Shown here in pieces: positions 37,796 through 52,920 of a stretch of DNA of 64,000 nucleotides. The number at the start of each line of letters is the position of its first letter. Positions within the stretch are counted from its first letter, which is position 1. A program made the translations under genes and the position numbers. The notes beneath the pieces are model-generated. The model saw only the letters and a program-made list of their open reading frames with translations. It was not told where the DNA came from and made no database searches. This stretch comes from Ramlibacter sp. (GTDB taxonomy: Bacteria; Pseudomonadota; Gammaproteobacteria; Burkholderiales; Burkholderiaceae_C), in the NCBI GenBank assembly GCA_013815685.1, contig JACDFR010000015.1, positions 1 through 64,000 on the forward strand, read 5' to 3'.

Positions 37796-38661
37796 GGATT
37801 GGTTTTCGTATCGGAGTTGTTATTGCCCGTCATGGAATGCATCGCAGCGCGCACCTTCAGCGCGGCCAGCGTTTCCTTCACATCGTGCACGCGCACGACA
37901 TGAGCACCGCGCTCGACCGCCAGCAGCGCCGCCGCGACGCTCGCAACCAGCCTTTCATTGATCGGCAAACCGGTGATCGTACCCAATGACGACTTGCGGG
38001 ACCACCCGGCCACCAGCGGATAGCCGGCCGCCAGCAAGTCCTGCTGACGGGCCAGAAGCGCGAAGTTCTGGTCCACCGTCTTGCCAAACCCGATCCCGGG
38101 GTCCCAGGCGATGCGTGAGCGGTCGACGCCCAACGCCTGCAGCCTGTCGGAGGCGTCGCGCAGGAAGGCGGCGATCTGCGGCACCGCGTCGCCTTCCATC
38201 GGCGAACGGTGCATGGTCCGCGGCTCGCCATGCATGTGCATCAGGCAGATGCCGCACTGGGCATGCGCGGCGGTGGCTTCAGCCGCGCCCGGTTGCCTTT
38301 GCGCCCAGATGTCGTTGATGATGTCGGCACCCAGGTCCAGCGCCTGGCGCATGACTTGCGGCTTGTAGGTGTCCACCGAGACAGGAATGCCCAGCGTCAC
38401 CGCCTCGCGCAGCACGGGAAGCACCCGCGCCAGTTCGTCCTCGACAGGGACTGGCGGCGTTCCCGGCCGGCTGGACTCGCCACCTATATCCAGAATGTGC
38501 GCTCCCTCGACCACGAGCTTCTCGCAATGCGCCAGAGCCGAGCGGGTACTGGCGTACCGTCCGCCGTCCGAGAACGAATCGGGCGTGACATTGACGATCC
38601 CCATCACACGGGGGCGCGACAAGTCGATCCGGTAGCGGGAGGTTTGCCAGAACGTTTGCAT
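37792..38661 (-). CDS. folP: Dihydropteroate synthase
   Basis: Folate-pathway enzyme of 289 residues, target of sulfonamides. The family signatures [15 protein letters not shown] and IGGESSRPG are near residues 20-65, followed by [16 protein letters not shown] and GWSRKS. It overlaps glmM by four bases and follows ftsH past a hairpin. Confidence 0.97.
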   Translation of the reverse strand: MQTFWQTSRYRIDLSRPRVMGIVNVTPDSFSDGGRYASTRSALAHCEKLVVEGAHILDIGGESSRPGTPPVPVEDELARVLPVLREAVTLGIPVSVDTYKPQVMRQALDLGADIINDIWAQRQPGAAEATAAHAQCGICLMHMHGEPRTMHRSPMEGDAVPQIAAFLRDASDRLQALGVDRSRIAWDPGIGFGKTVDQNFALLARQQDLLAAGYPLVAGWSRKSSLGTITGLPINERLVASVAAALLAVERGAHVVRVHDVKETLAALKVRAAMHSMTGNNNSDTKTNP

Positions 38662-38680
38662 CCGCCCGATTTTCGCTCAA

Positions 38681-38717
38681 CACAAGTACAAGGGGGCCGC
38701 AAGGCCCCCTTCTTGTG
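38681..38717 (-). terminator. Hairpin between ftsH and folP
   Basis: AAGGGGGCC (38690-38698) pairs with GGCCCCCTT (38703-38711) over a GCAA loop, and outer arms CACAAG (38681-38686) and CTTGTG (38712-38717) extend the stem across a 3-base bulge. No long T-run follows on the minus strand, so termination may be partial. Confidence 0.65.
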
Positions 38718-38738
38718 TGCTGTGTGCCGCTGCGCGCG

Positions 38739-40652
<1,914 letters not shown>

Positions 40653-40761
40653 AACTACGTCTCCGGGAAAAGAGTACTTGTCTAGTTGCTGTCCATTCTA
40701 GGCGTTTCAAGGCATGGAATGATGTATTTTCGCTACGGACGCCATAGGGTTGGCACCGACC

Positions 40762-41418
40762 TCATTGGACGGCCTTCAGCCCCAGGCCCACGAGGAAAGT
40801 TTCTGAAGACTTGTCACGGGAGGCCTTGGGTTTAAGAGGCTTGACGGTCCGGAAAGTTTCCTTGAACAGCTTGACAAGTTCGCTGTAACCGCTTCCGTGA
40901 AACACCTTGGTTACGAGCGCCCCCTCGCCCTTCATGTGGTGTAGGGAAAAGTCCACCGCCAGCTCGACCAGATTGGCGATGCGCGCTGTATCCGCCGACT
41001 CGATTCCCGACAGGTTGGGCGCCATGTCCGAAACCACAACATCAGCCTTGCGGCCCGCCATGGCGGTCTCCAGCCTCGCCAGCGTCTCGGGTTCACGAAA
41101 GTCGCCCTGGATGAACAGGACCCCCTCGATAGGATCCATCGGCAGGATATCCAGCGCGACGATGGTCCCATTGAGTTCGCCGGCGGCCGCGCCGCCGGGC
41201 GAGAACCTGCGACGCACGTATTGGCTCCAGGCGCCGGGTACCGACCCCAGGTCCACCACCAGGTGGCCAGGCTTGATAAGGCCCAGTGTCTCGTCGATCT
41301 CCTTGAGCTTGTAGGCAGCGCGGGCGCGGTAGCCCTCGCGCGTGGCGAGCCTGACGTACGGATCGTTGACGTGGTCGTTCAACCAGGACCGGTTGACCTT
41401 CTTGCTCTTGTTTTTCAC
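40762..41418 (-). CDS. rlmE: 23S rRNA (uridine-2'-O)-methyltransferase RlmE
   Basis: SAM-dependent enzyme of 218 residues that methylates U2552 of 23S rRNA. The SAM motif is VVDLGSVPGAWSQ, followed by VVSDMAPN; a K-D-K-E catalytic set is present (Lys near 42, Asp in SDMAPN, Lys in VTKVFHG, a late Glu). The start ATG is divergent from yhbY with a 38-base gap. Confidence 0.95.
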   Translation of the reverse strand: MKNKSKKVNRSWLNDHVNDPYVRLATREGYRARAAYKLKEIDETLGLIKPGHLVVDLGSVPGAWSQYVRRRFSPGGAAAGELNGTIVALDILPMDPIEGVLFIQGDFREPETLARLETAMAGRKADVVVSDMAPNLSGIESADTARIANLVELAVDFSLHHMKGEGALVTKVFHGSGYSELVKLFKETFRTVKPLKPKASRDKSSETFLVGLGLKAVQ

Positions 41419-41456
41419 TTGTCTGGGCTTTCGCGGCTCACACCGATAATACGTTC

Positions 41457-41936
41457 ATGCCTGCAATTCAACTGACAGTGGCCGAGCGCAAGGAACACCG
41501 CGCGCTGGCCCACCACCTGGCCCCGGTCGTCATGATCGGCAACGATGGCCTCACGCCCGCCATCAGGAAGGAGACCGATGCGGCGCTCAGCGCCCACGGC
41601 CTGATCAAGATTCGCGTGCTGGGCGACGATCGTGCCAAACGCGAGGAAATCTACCTGGCTCTCGCGGACGATCTCGGCGCCGCGCCGATTCAGCACATCG
41701 GCAAGCTGCTGGTACTGTGGCGGCCCAAGCCCGCCAAGGCGAAGGCGCAGGCCGATGAAGACCGGATGCCGGGCCCGCGCGAGTTCAAGGTCCTCAAGTA
41801 CAGCAAGCGCGGAGGCCAGCGGCCGGAGGTAAAGACGCTGCGCGTGCTGGGCAACCAGCGCCTGACGCCCGGCGGCCAGGTGAGGCGCGCCAAGGCGCCC
41901 AAGCAGAAATCGGTCAAGAAGGGCCGCCAGACCTGA
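41457..41936 (+). CDS. yhbY: YhbY family RNA-binding protein
   Basis: Small CRM-domain protein of 159 residues linked to 50S subunit maturation. The CRM core includes HLAPVVMIGNDGLTPAI near residues 20-36, with the GxxG-type loop (IGNDG). A basic C-terminal extension of about 60 residues is typical of betaproteobacterial versions. It is divergent from rlmE; its 3' end overlaps the convergent DUF4149 gene by 23 bases. Confidence 0.9.
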   Translation: MPAIQLTVAERKEHRALAHHLAPVVMIGNDGLTPAIRKETDAALSAHGLIKIRVLGDDRAKREEIYLALADDLGAAPIQHIGKLLVLWRPKPAKAKAQADEDRMPGPREFKVLKYSKRGGQRPEVKTLRVLGNQRLTPGGQVRRAKAPKQKSVKKGRQT

Positions 41937-42369
41937 GGGATTCGCCATCGCGGGCGATCGCCAGCTTCCACAGCACGGCCGCCGCGCATAGCCACTGCAG
42001 CAAATACATCCCGCTGCCTATGCCGTGCCACAGCTTCATGTTCTCCCGCGCCAGGATCCGCGGCGCCACCGCAAACTCCGCCAGCAGCGCCAGAAGAACG
42101 CCGGCCAGGACGAAACCCAGCGCGCCTCTTGCCTCGTCGATGCGAGCAGGTTGTTCCCGCGACCGCGCGGCCATGAGCAGGAACATGCCGCAGCCGAGCG
42201 CTATCCAGGTCTGGACCGTGAAGAGCCTGGCGGCCATCTGCCCGGCCAAGGCGGGCGACGGAAGGTAGGCGAAAAGCATTGGGACGACCAGGACGCCGGT
42301 GGTGGTGAGGCTTCCCCACCAGAGCACCGCGGCCACGGCCGCCGCCCGCGCTTTCCAGCCGCGCACCAT
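41914..42369 (-). CDS. DUF4149 family membrane protein
   Basis: Inner-membrane protein of 151 residues with four hydrophobic segments (about 10-30, 50-70, 85-105, 120-140). It matches the layout of DUF4149 proteins commonly found near greA in Burkholderiales. Function is unknown. Its ATG follows the greA stop almost immediately (TGAG-ATG), so the two are likely co-transcribed. Confidence 0.78.
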   Translation of the reverse strand: MVRGWKARAAAVAAVLWWGSLTTTGVLVVPMLFAYLPSPALAGQMAARLFTVQTWIALGCGMFLLMAARSREQPARIDEARGALGFVLAGVLLALLAEFAVAPRILARENMKLWHGIGSGMYLLQWLCAAAVLWKLAIARDGESLRSGGPS

Positions 42370-42370
42370 C

Positions 42371-42847
42371 TCAGACGTAGCTGACCGCCACGATCTCATA
42401 GCGCTTGATTCCGGCGGGAGCCTTCACCTCGGCCGTGTCGCCTTCTTCCTTGCCGATCAGAGCCCGCGCGATCGGGCTGGAAATATTGACCAGGCCCTGT
42501 TTCAGGTCGGCTTCGTCCTCGCCGACGATCTGGTACCTGACCTTCTCGCCGGAGTCCTCTTCCTCGAGCTCCACGGTGGCGCCGAACACGATCTTGCCGC
42601 CCGCGTCAACAGCCGCGGGATCAATGATCTGGGCTGCCGCGAGCTTGCCTTCGACCTCCTGGATGCGCCCTTCGATGAAGCCCTGGCGATCCTTGGCTGC
42701 TTCGTATTCGGCGTTCTCGGACAGGTCGCCCTGGGCCCGCGCCTCGGCGATCGCGTTGATCACCCAGGGACGCTGGACGGTCTTGAGCTCATGCAGCTCG
42801 GCCTTGAGCTTTTCAGCGCCGCGTTTGGTGATGGGAATGGTGGCCAT
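42371..42847 (-). CDS. greA: Transcription elongation factor GreA
   Basis: RNA-polymerase secondary-channel factor of 158 residues, the same length as in E. coli. The N-terminal coiled coil (1-75) carries the acidic tip ([11 protein letters not shown]); the C-terminal FKBP-like domain follows. It rescues backtracked polymerase by stimulating RNA cleavage. It has its own promoter and a terminator-like hairpin in the leader, downstream of carB. Confidence 0.97.
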   Translation of the reverse strand: MATIPITKRGAEKLKAELHELKTVQRPWVINAIAEARAQGDLSENAEYEAAKDRQGFIEGRIQEVEGKLAAAQIIDPAAVDAGGKIVFGATVELEEEDSGEKVRYQIVGEDEADLKQGLVNISSPIARALIGKEEGDTAEVKAPAGIKRYEIVAVSYV

Positions 42848-42872
42848 GATGTTCTCTCCCGAGTCAAATGAA

Positions 42873-42922
42873 AACCGCCGGGCGTTGCCGGCCGGCGGTT
42901 GTTCTCGATGGGGAAGATTATA
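42873..42922 (-). promoter_or_regulatory. greA promoter -10 and terminator-like leader hairpin (GraL-like)
   Basis: On the minus strand a perfect TATAAT lies at 42922-42917. About 10 bases after the expected start, AACCGCCGG (42900-42892) pairs with CCGGCGGTT (42881-42873) and is followed by TTTTCATTT. Transcripts stopping there would be about 45 bases long. In E. coli the greA leader makes comparable short RNAs (GraL). No good -35 is seen. Confidence 0.6.
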
Positions 42923-42935
42923 AGTCCGCAAGGAT

Positions 42936-43014
42936 TGAGCGCCGCCGGGCCGCCCCAAGGCACGACGGCCCCCTCGGGGGCAGCGACCCACACGAAGTGG
43001 GGGAGCGTGGGGGC
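42936..43014 (+). repeat. Dispersed repeat, type A copy (R3) between carB and greA
   Basis: Plus-orientation copy: TGAGCGCCGCCGGGCCGCCC, the hairpin core GGCCCCCTCGGGGGC, then CAGCG and a right end AGCGTGGGGGC. It stops one base from the carB stop codon and lies just upstream of the greA promoter. Read from carB it could also serve as a 3' hairpin. Confidence 0.85.
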
Positions 43015-43015
43015 T

Positions 43016-46267
<3,252 letters not shown>

Positions 46268-46279
46268 ATACGGTTGGCT

Positions 46280-46702
46280 CTACCAGAAGGTCGCCTCGCG
46301 CCATGCGGCGGGCGGCAGCCAGAATGTTTGTTGGGGATCTCTTGTGGCGACCGCACCTTGCAGCACCCGGGCACGGACGGCCGGCTCGATCTCAGCCAGC
46401 GAACCGGCCTTTGCGCCGATGGCCGCACCGATCCGGTTGTTGTGCCGGTCCATGAAGCTGCCCGCATTCCCGCGAAATTCCAGGACCGAGGTCGCCGGCG
46501 CGACCGCGCGCGGCCCCAGGGTGTAAGACACGACGGCGCTTGCCAGCGTGTGGCGGTAGGCATCGAGCGGGCCGTGGTGTCCACCGGGCAAGTCCGACTG
46601 CAGCACGTAGGACCAGGTGTAGCCCAGGACCCAGGCCGGGTAGATGGAGGCAACCAGGACTGCGATCAGCACGGGCTTGAGCCAGCGGCGGCGGCTTGCC
46701 AC
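46280..46702 (-). CDS. Small membrane-anchored protein of unknown function between carA and carB
   Basis: Protein of 140 residues starting with GTG two bases after the carA stop. One N-terminal helix (PVLIAVLVASIYPAWVLGY) would anchor it, with the rest outside. The mature part has DAYRHTLASA and MDRHNNRIG, histidine/asparagine patterns of a small domain seen in uncharacterised secreted proteins. The function is unknown; nothing links it to carbamoyl phosphate except co-transcription. It ends 12 bases before carB. Confidence 0.75.
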   Translation of the reverse strand: MASRRRWLKPVLIAVLVASIYPAWVLGYTWSYVLQSDLPGGHHGPLDAYRHTLASAVVSYTLGPRAVAPATSVLEFRGNAGSFMDRHNNRIGAAIGAKAGSLAEIEPAVRARVLQGAVATRDPQQTFWLPPAAWREATFW

Positions 46703-46704
46703 GG

Positions 46705-47871
46705 TCAAGCTTTCGCGTCCATGAGGCCCGTGAACCGGTCGAACAGGTAGCCGATGTCGTGCGGACCGGGCGAGGCTTCGGGATGGCCCTGGAAGCAGAA
46801 GGCGGGCTTGTCGGTGCGCGCCAACCCCTGAAGCGTCCCGTCGAAGAGGCTGACGTGCGTGGCGCGGAGGTTGGACGGCAGCGTCTTCTCGTCGACGGCG
46901 AAGCCGTGGTTCTGGCTGGTGATGCTGACCCGGCCGTTGTCCAGGTCCTTGACCGGATGGTTCGCGCCGTGATGGCCGAACTTCATCTTGAACGTTTTGG
47001 CGCCCGAAGCCAGCGCCATGATCTGGTGGCCCAGGCAGATGCCGAAGGTGGGATATCCCGCTTCGATCAGGTCGCGCGTGGCTTCGATCGCGTAGTGGCA
47101 GGGTTCCGGGTCGCCCGGGCCGTTGGACAGGAAGATCCCGTCGGGCTTGAGCTTCCTGACCTCGGAAGAGGAAGTCTGGGCCGGCACCACCGTCACCTTG
47201 CATCCGCGCTCGGCCAGCATCCGCAGAATGTTCTTCTTCACCCCGTAATCGAAGGCGACCACGTGGTATTTGTCGCCCAAGCTCTGGCCATAGCCCGAGC
47301 CCAGCTGCCAGACGCTCTCGGTCCAGTCATACGGCTGGACCGCCGATACCACCTTGGCGAGGTCCAGGCCGCTCATGCTGGGGGCGCCCTTGGCCTGGGC
47401 AACCGCCTTGTCAACGAGGGCAGGCGTCACCGCCTCGCCGGTCGCCAGGCCGAGGATGCAACCGTTTTGCGCGCCATGGGTGCGAAGGATGCGGGTGAGC
47501 CTGCGGGTATCGATACTGGCGATCGCCACCGTGTGTTGGCTGTGCAGGTATTGCGACAGCGTCTGTCTGGTGCGGAAATTGGACGCCACCAGGGGCAGGT
47601 CGCGGATGATGAGCCCGGCGGCGTGCACCTTGCCGGCTTCGACGTCTTCTTCGTTCACCCCGTAGTTGCCGATATGCGGATACGTGAGCGTCACGATCTG
47701 CCGGCAATAGCTGGGGTCGGTGAGGATTTCCTGATAGCCGGTCATCGCCGTGTTGAACACGACCTCGCCGGTGGTGGAGCCGGGGGCGCCGATCGAGTGA
47801 CCGATAAAGACCGTGCCGTCTGCGAGCGCCAGTATGGCGGGAGGGCTGGTTCCCTGTTGAGACAAAAGCAC
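46705..47871 (-). CDS. carA: Carbamoyl-phosphate synthase small subunit
   Basis: Glutaminase subunit of 388 residues. The N-terminal domain starts with [16 protein letters not shown]; the class I amidotransferase domain has the nucleophile in FGICLGHQ and the catalytic His-Glu in HPEASPGP. The GTG at 47871 is chosen: GGAG lies six bases upstream and the N-terminus LLSQQG matches relatives, whereas the frame open to 47922 adds unlikely residues. A leader of about 140 bases separates it from its -10. Confidence 0.96.
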   Translation of the reverse strand: MLLSQQGTSPPAILALADGTVFIGHSIGAPGSTTGEVVFNTAMTGYQEILTDPSYCRQIVTLTYPHIGNYGVNEEDVEAGKVHAAGLIIRDLPLVASNFRTRQTLSQYLHSQHTVAIASIDTRRLTRILRTHGAQNGCILGLATGEAVTPALVDKAVAQAKGAPSMSGLDLAKVVSAVQPYDWTESVWQLGSGYGQSLGDKYHVVAFDYGVKKNILRMLAERGCKVTVVPAQTSSSEVRKLKPDGIFLSNGPGDPEPCHYAIEATRDLIEAGYPTFGICLGHQIMALASGAKTFKMKFGHHGANHPVKDLDNGRVSITSQNHGFAVDEKTLPSNLRATHVSLFDGTLQGLARTDKPAFCFQGHPEASPGPHDIGYLFDRFTGLMDAKA

Positions 47872-48019
47872 TGGGTTCTCCGGATGGTTACGGTACGCCC
47901 GAACGCGCGTCAGAAAGGTCACTCCTGGCTGCGGCCCAGAAGCTTGCTTTTGATCACTGTCTTTTCAGGGAGATGGCTTGATGCGCTAGGCGTACGGGGG
48001 GTTTGCGGGAAAGCCCTTG

Positions 48020-48025
48020 ATTATA
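48020..48025 (-). promoter_or_regulatory. Promoter -10 of the carA operon
   Basis: A perfect TATAAT on the minus strand lies 16 bases past the end of the SpoU gene. The hexamer at the -35 distance is poor (AGACGT). The leader to carA is about 140 bases and may hold pyrimidine or arginine control, which I cannot identify. Confidence 0.55.
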
Positions 48026-48040
48026 GCCCCATGCACTTTT

Positions 48041-48820
48041 TCACGTCTGTCGTGCGGTCGCGCTGGCGTGCAGGCATATCGCGGCTGCCGATGCGACATT
48101 CAGCGACTCCTCACCGCCCGGCTGTGCAATGCGCACGATCAGGTGCGCCCGGCGCGCGATTTCTTCGCTGACCCCCTGCCCTTCGTGCCCCAGGGCCCAG
48201 GCACAGGGCCACGGCAGCTGCTGCTTGTGCAGCAGTTCACCCTGGTGCGAACTGGTCATGATGAGGGGAACGTCGAGCGCTTGCATGGCCGCGGGTTCCA
48301 GCCCCTCGACCAGACACAGGCCGAAATGGGCACCCATTCCCGCTCGCAGCACCTTGGGGCTCCATAGCGCGGCCGTTCCAGTGATCGCCGCGACCTGTCG
48401 AAAGCCGAAGGCGGCGGCGCTGCGCAGAATGGCGCCGACGTTGCCGGCGTCCTGGACGCGGTCGAGCACCACGCAAGCCTGGCCCGGTTGCAATGCGGGC
48501 GCATGCGGCATGTCGACGACGAAACCCATGCGGCTTGGGGACTCCAGCGCGCTCAACCCAGCGAACAGCGCATCGGAAACCACGATGTTCCTTTCGGCCT
48601 GGCCGGACCATTCGACAGCGGCCAGCGTCCAGAACGACTCGGCGAACACGGCTGCGGCAGGCCGCACGCCCCGTTCGAGGGCCGCCCGGCAGAGGTGGTC
48701 GCCTTCGAGCCAGAGCCGGCCCTGCCTGCGATAGGCGGTGCTGTCGTGCGCCAGCCGGCGCAAGTCCTTGAACAGCGCGTTGGCGGCGGAAGCGACGAAC
48801 TGGGGCTCGGCCGTGGTCAC
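48041..48820 (-). CDS. TrmH/SpoU family RNA 2'-O-methyltransferase
   Basis: Enzyme of 259 residues with an N-terminal substrate-binding domain and a C-terminal SPOUT knot. The three SpoU motifs are visible: [20 protein letters not shown], cut here as [17 protein letters not shown]; and [14 protein letters not shown]. It probably methylates rRNA or tRNA ribose; the target is not clear. It starts with GTG overlapping the rnhB stop. Confidence 0.88.
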   Translation of the reverse strand: MTTAEPQFVASAANALFKDLRRLAHDSTAYRRQGRLWLEGDHLCRAALERGVRPAAAVFAESFWTLAAVEWSGQAERNIVVSDALFAGLSALESPSRMGFVVDMPHAPALQPGQACVVLDRVQDAGNVGAILRSAAAFGFRQVAAITGTAALWSPKVLRAGMGAHFGLCLVEGLEPAAMQALDVPLIMTSSHQGELLHKQQLPWPCAWALGHEGQGVSEEIARRAHLIVRIAQPGGEESLNVASAAAICLHASATARQT

Positions 48821-49470
48821 GACACGGTGACCTGGATGGCCACGCCAACGTCGACCGTGAATGTGGCTGCGACCGGGCTGAAGAATTTGCGGTGGTGGCG
48901 GCAGGCTCCGTGCGTGCGCAGGGCCTCCAGGTGCTCAGGCGTGCCGTAGCCCTTGTGCGAGGCAAAGCCGTAGTGGGGAAACTCTTCGTGCAGGGCCCCG
49001 CACAGCCTGTCGCGATGCACCTTCGCCAGGATGGACGCCGCGGAAATCGATTTGATCTTCGCGTCGCCCCCGATGATGGCTTCGGCCAGGACATCGATCA
49101 TGGGAAGGCGGTTGCCGTCCACCATGACTTTGGCGGGCTTCAGGCGCAAGCCCTCCACCGCACGTTTCATCGCGAGCATGGTGGCATGCAGGATGTTCAG
49201 CGTGTCGATCTCTTCGACCGTGGCCTCGGCCACCGAGCAGCACAGGGCTTTCTCGCAGATCTGGTCGTAGAGCCTGTCGCGCTGCAGCGGCGTGAGAACC
49301 TTGGAATCGGCCAGGCCGCGAATGCGCCTGGCATCATCCAGGATCACCGCTGCCGCCACCACCGGTCCCGCGAGCGGCCCACGGCCGGCCTCGTCGACCC
49401 CGGCCATCAGCCCGATCGGATCCCAGTTCAGGCGCTTCTGCTCAGGTTTGGATGACTTTTTCGACGGCAT
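48817..49470 (-). CDS. rnhB: Ribonuclease HII
   Basis: Removes RNA from RNA-DNA hybrids. It has 217 residues with the catalytic acidic set: [14 protein letters not shown] (Asp, Glu) near residue 25, an Asp in MVDGNRLP and a late Asp/Glu. [14 protein letters not shown] is the family signature. Its ATG lies inside the end of lpxB (29-base overlap), the common lpxB-rnhB coupling. Confidence 0.95.
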   Translation of the reverse strand: MPSKKSSKPEQKRLNWDPIGLMAGVDEAGRGPLAGPVVAAAVILDDARRIRGLADSKVLTPLQRDRLYDQICEKALCCSVAEATVEEIDTLNILHATMLAMKRAVEGLRLKPAKVMVDGNRLPMIDVLAEAIIGGDAKIKSISAASILAKVHRDRLCGALHEEFPHYGFASHKGYGTPEHLEALRTHGACRHHRKFFSPVAATFTVDVGVAIQVTVS

Positions 49471-50653
49471 GGGTGGCCAGAGTGGGGGTATCGCGCTGCA
49501 ATTGGGCGTGCAGTGCGCTGAATTTCTCCTGTACGGCCGCCATTCTGGCAGGAGCTTCGAACCATTCCAACACTGCCGTAGCAAGGGACTCGGGATTGGC
49601 GCGCTCCTGCACCAGTTCCGGCACGACGAATTCGCCGCAAAGGATGTTGGGCAGCCCTATCCAGGGCTGCAGCTGCTTGGCCCGCATGATGCGGTAGGTC
49701 AGCCAGTTCATGTTGTAAGCAATCACCATTGGGCGCTTGAACAACGCAGCCTCCAGCGTGGCCGTGCCGCTGGCGATGAGCGTCAGGTCGCAGGCCGCCA
49801 GCACGGTGTGCGACTGGCCGGACACGATCTTCAGCCCGCCGTGCAGGCCGGCGGCGCGGGCGGCATCCTGCACCGCCGCCTGGAGCGCGGGAATCGCCGG
49901 GACCACCAGCTTGATGGCCGGCCGGGCCCTTTGCACCCGCGCCGCGGCCTCGAAAAAAGGCTTGGCCAGGTACTTCACCTCCGAAGCGCGGCTGCCGGGG
50001 AGGATGGCCAGGACCTCGTCATCGCCGCGCAGGCCGAGGGCGGCGCGGGCGGCAGGCTTGTCCGCCGCCATGGGAATCACGTTGGCCAACGGATGCCCGA
50101 CATACGTCGAAGCGATGCCATGCCGCGCCAACAGTTCGGGCTCGAACGGAAAGATGCACAGCACATGGTCGGCGGCGCGCCGGATCTTGTCGATGCGGTC
50201 CGCCCGCCAGGCCCAGATCGAGGGGCAAACGAAGTGGACGGTCCTGGTGCCGCGCGCCTTCAGCGCCGCCTCCAGGTCCAGGTTGAAATCGGGCGCATCA
50301 ACCCCGATGAAAGCCCGCGGCGGCCGGCGCAGCAGGCGCTGCTTGAGCTGGCCGCGGATACCGACGATTTCGCGGTAATGGCGCAGGACCTCGACGTAGC
50401 CGCGCACGGCCAGTTTTTCGTGCGGCCACCAGGCCTGGAAGCCCTGCCCGGCCATTCGCGGCCCGCCGATGCCGTCGGCGGTGAGGCCCGGCCAGCGCGA
50501 CCTCATGGCCTGGAGCAGGAGGCCCGCCAGCAAGTCGCCGGACGCCTCGCCGGCGACCATGCTGAAATGCGGGCCCCCCACGCTTGCCGCTGCGTGGACT
50601 GCGCTGCCCCCTGAGGGGGCCCTCGCGCCTTGGGGCGGTCCGGCGGCGCTCAT
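49442..50653 (-). CDS. lpxB: Lipid-A-disaccharide synthase with repeat-encoded N-terminal leader
   Basis: GT-B glycosyltransferase joining UDP-2,3-diacylglucosamine and lipid X. The family motif VAGEASGDL appears near residue 33 rather than near 12, because the first 27 or so residues ([16 protein letters not shown]...) are encoded by repeat R4. Later motifs include [22 protein letters not shown] and [12 protein letters not shown]. An internal ATG directly before VAGEASG would delete part of the first strand, so the repeat-derived ATG at 50653 is preferred. It overlaps rnhB and follows lpxA by eight bases. Confidence 0.93.
   Translation of the reverse strand: MSAAGPPQGARAPSGGSAVHAAASVGGPHFSMVAGEASGDLLAGLLLQAMRSRWPGLTADGIGGPRMAGQGFQAWWPHEKLAVRGYVEVLRHYREIVGIRGQLKQRLLRRPPRAFIGVDAPDFNLDLEAALKARGTRTVHFVCPSIWAWRADRIDKIRRAADHVLCIFPFEPELLARHGIASTYVGHPLANVIPMAADKPAARAALGLRGDDEVLAILPGSRASEVKYLAKPFFEAAARVQRARPAIKLVVPAIPALQAAVQDAARAAGLHGGLKIVSGQSHTVLAACDLTLIASGTATLEAALFKRPMVIAYNMNWLTYRIMRAKQLQPWIGLPNILCGEFVVPELVQERANPESLATAVLEWFEAPARMAAVQEKFSALHAQLQRDTPTLATHAVEKVIQT
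50573..50652 (-). repeat. Dispersed repeat, type A copy (R4) forming the start of lpxB
   Basis: Read on the minus strand: GAGCGCCGCCGGACCGCCCC, hairpin core GGCCCCCTCAGGGGGC, CAGCG, and right end AAGCGTGGGGGGC. The left end overlaps the lpxB ATG and the element is open in the lpxB frame, so it is translated. Confidence 0.85.
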
Positions 50654-50661
50654 TGCTCCAA

Positions 50662-51456
50662 CTAGCGCACGATGCCGCGCTGCGGCGTCACCCGGTCCAG
50701 GAAGGAAAGCATCATCTGGACATCCGGCGCCGCTTCCGGCGTCCTGGCTGCAAGCTCGGCGATGCGGCCCCTGGCCTGCTCCAGGGTCAGGTCTTCACGG
50801 TAGAGTGCCTTGTGCATGGCTTTCACGGCGGCAATGCGCTCGGCGGAGAACCCACGCCGGCGCAAGCCTTCGAAGTTCATCGACCGGGCCTGGGCCGGCT
50901 GGCCCTGGCTCATCACGAAAGGAGGTTGGTCGGCAAACAGCGCCGAGCATATCGCCGTCATGGCGTGCGCGCCGATGCGCACGAACTGGTGCACGACGGT
51001 GAAGCCGCCGAGGATGACCCAGTCGCCCACCTCGACATGCCCGGCCAGCTGCGAGTTGTTGGCGAAGATCGTGTTGTCGCCCACGATGCAGTCATGGGCC
51101 AGGTGCACGTAGGCCATCAGCCAGTTGTCGTTGCCCACGCGCGTGACGCCGCCGCCTCCGGGCGATCCGATGTTGAAGGTGCTGAACTCGCGGATGGTGT
51201 TGCGGTCGCCGATCACCAGCTCGCACGGCTCGCCCGCGTATTTCTTGTCCTGCGGAATCGCCCCGAGCGACGAGAACTGGAACACCCGGTTGTCACGGCC
51301 GATGGTAGTGTGCCCCTCGATCACACAGTGCGGCCCGACAGTCGTGCCGGCGCCGATCTGCACGTGGGGGCCGACGACGCTGTAAGGCCCGATGGACACG
51401 GAACCGTCGATCCGGGCGCCCTGATCGACAATTGCCGTGGGATGGATCTGGGTCAC
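50662..51456 (-). CDS. lpxA: UDP-N-acetylglucosamine acyltransferase LpxA
   Basis: First enzyme of lipid A synthesis, 264 residues. It is a left-handed beta-helix of hexapeptide repeats ([15 protein letters not shown] onward) with the catalytic His in the AYVHLAHDC region and a C-terminal helical part. It starts with GTG at 51456, since residues before it do not match the family. It lies between fabZ and lpxB as usual. Confidence 0.95.
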   Translation of the reverse strand: MTQIHPTAIVDQGARIDGSVSIGPYSVVGPHVQIGAGTTVGPHCVIEGHTTIGRDNRVFQFSSLGAIPQDKKYAGEPCELVIGDRNTIREFSTFNIGSPGGGGVTRVGNDNWLMAYVHLAHDCIVGDNTIFANNSQLAGHVEVGDWVILGGFTVVHQFVRIGAHAMTAICSALFADQPPFVMSQGQPAQARSMNFEGLRRRGFSAERIAAVKAMHKALYREDLTLEQARGRIAELAARTPEAAPDVQMMLSFLDRVTPQRGIVR

Positions 51457-51469
51457 GGCCGCAAGGCTC

Positions 51470-51913
51470 TCAGGCGACGATGCGCATGGTGCACATGAGC
51501 TCGGCCTCGCAGGCAAGCTCCTCACCGACGCGGGCCACGCCCTTGAACTTGAAGATGCCCGATTTCATCCGGTCCAGGGTCACGTCCATCACCAGCTGGT
51601 CACCCGGCTCCACGGGCCGCTTGAAGCGGGCAGCGTCGATGCCCGCGAAATAATAGAGGGACTTCTCGTCCGGCGTGACCCCGGCGGTGGCGAACGACAG
51701 CAGCGCCGCGGTCTGTGCCAGGGCTTCGAGCATCAACACGCCCGGCATCACGGGCCGGTGCGGAAAATGGCCCACGAAGAACGGCTCGTTGATGGTGACG
51801 TTCTTGAGCGCCTTGATGCTTTTGCCCTTTTCGAGCTCCAGCACCCGGTCCACCAGGAGGATCGGGTAGCGATGAGGCAACTGCTTGAGGATCTGGTAAA
51901 TGTCCATCATCAT
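51470..51913 (-). CDS. fabZ: 3-hydroxyacyl-ACP dehydratase FabZ
   Basis: Hot-dog fold dehydratase of 147 residues for fatty-acid elongation. The catalytic His lies in [13 protein letters not shown] and the Glu in LMLEALAQ. Three consecutive in-frame ATGs (51913, 51910, 51907) make the exact start uncertain by two residues. It follows lpxD by four bases. Confidence 0.97.
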   Translation of the reverse strand: MMMDIYQILKQLPHRYPILLVDRVLELEKGKSIKALKNVTINEPFFVGHFPHRPVMPGVLMLEALAQTAALLSFATAGVTPDEKSLYYFAGIDAARFKRPVEPGDQLVMDVTLDRMKSGIFKFKGVARVGEELACEAELMCTMRIVA

Positions 51914-51917
51914 GCGT

Positions 51918-52889
51918 TCAATTCTTGTTCTCGAGGGCCTTCAGCCGTTCTCGCAGCTTGTGCAATTGCTTGAGCGTCGCCGCGTTCTTCTCCCACACCG
52001 CATTGTCGTCGATGGGAAATATGCCGGTGTAGTGGCCGGGCTTGAGTATGGATCTGGTGACCAGCGAGGTCGCGGAGATGTGGACATGATCGGCGATCGT
52101 GAGGTGCCCCAGGATGCCGGCGCGCCCTCCGATGGTGCAGTAAGCGCCGATCGTGGCACTGCCCGCGACGGCCGCGCAGCCGGCCATGGCCGTGTGCTTC
52201 CCAATCCGCACGTTGTGGCCGATCTGTATCAGATTGTCGAGCTTGACGCCATCCTCGATCACCGTGTCCTGGAGCGCGCCGCGGTCGATACAGGTGTTGG
52301 CGCCGATTTCCACATCATTGCCGATCCGCACCGAACCCAGCTGCTCGATCTTCTCCCAGGCGCCGTCCGCATCGGGCGCGAAGCCGAAGCCGTCGGCGCC
52401 AATGACCACGCCGGGATGAAGAAGGCAGCGCTCGCCAACGACACAGTTCTCGCCCACGCTGACGCGCTGCTTCAGCACAGTGCCCGCGCCGATTCGCGCC
52501 CCCCGCTCGATCACGCACAGAGGCCCGATGCGCGCCGTGGGATCGACCATCGCGCCCGGGTCTATCAGGGCGCTTGAATGAACCGCCGGCCCGGCGGCTG
52601 GCGCCAGGTGTTTTTTCCACAGCTGGGTCACGCGGGCGAAGTACAGGTAAGGCTGGTCGGTGACGATGCAATCGCCGCGGGCGAGCGCCGCCGGGCGCAT
52701 GGCAGGCGCGACGATCACGCAGGCGGCCCGGGAGGCCGCGAGCTGCTGCTGGTACTTGGGGTTGCTCAGGAAGCTCAGCTGGGCCGGAGTGGCGACCTCC
52801 AGCGACGCAAGGCCTTCGATGGCCCGCTCGGAATCGCCGCAGAGCTCGCCGCCAAGCGCCTCAACTATCGAGCCTAGGCGGAGTTGCAC
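51918..52889 (-). CDS. lpxD: UDP-3-O-(3-hydroxyacyl)glucosamine N-acyltransferase LpxD
   Basis: Third lipid A enzyme, 323 residues, with an N-terminal uridine-binding domain and a left-handed beta-helix (from about residue 105). The catalytic His is in the QIGHNVRIG turn. It starts with GTG 31 bases after skp. Slightly shorter than the E. coli protein, at the C-terminal helix. Confidence 0.96.
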   Translation of the reverse strand: MQLRLGSIVEALGGELCGDSERAIEGLASLEVATPAQLSFLSNPKYQQQLAASRAACVIVAPAMRPAALARGDCIVTDQPYLYFARVTQLWKKHLAPAAGPAVHSSALIDPGAMVDPTARIGPLCVIERGARIGAGTVLKQRVSVGENCVVGERCLLHPGVVIGADGFGFAPDADGAWEKIEQLGSVRIGNDVEIGANTCIDRGALQDTVIEDGVKLDNLIQIGHNVRIGKHTAMAGCAAVAGSATIGAYCTIGGRAGILGHLTIADHVHISATSLVTRSILKPGHYTGIFPIDDNAVWEKNAATLKQLHKLRERLKALENKN

Positions 52890-52920
52890 ACCAAACGCGC
52901 GACAAGCGTGGGGGCCATGT

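Noticed and set aside
40705..40711. CTTGAAA on the minus strand ahead of ftsH as a heat-shock sigma-32 -35
   Set aside because: The -35-like match is exact, but no CCCATNT-like -10 lies at 12-15 bases, so a heat-shock promoter is not supported.
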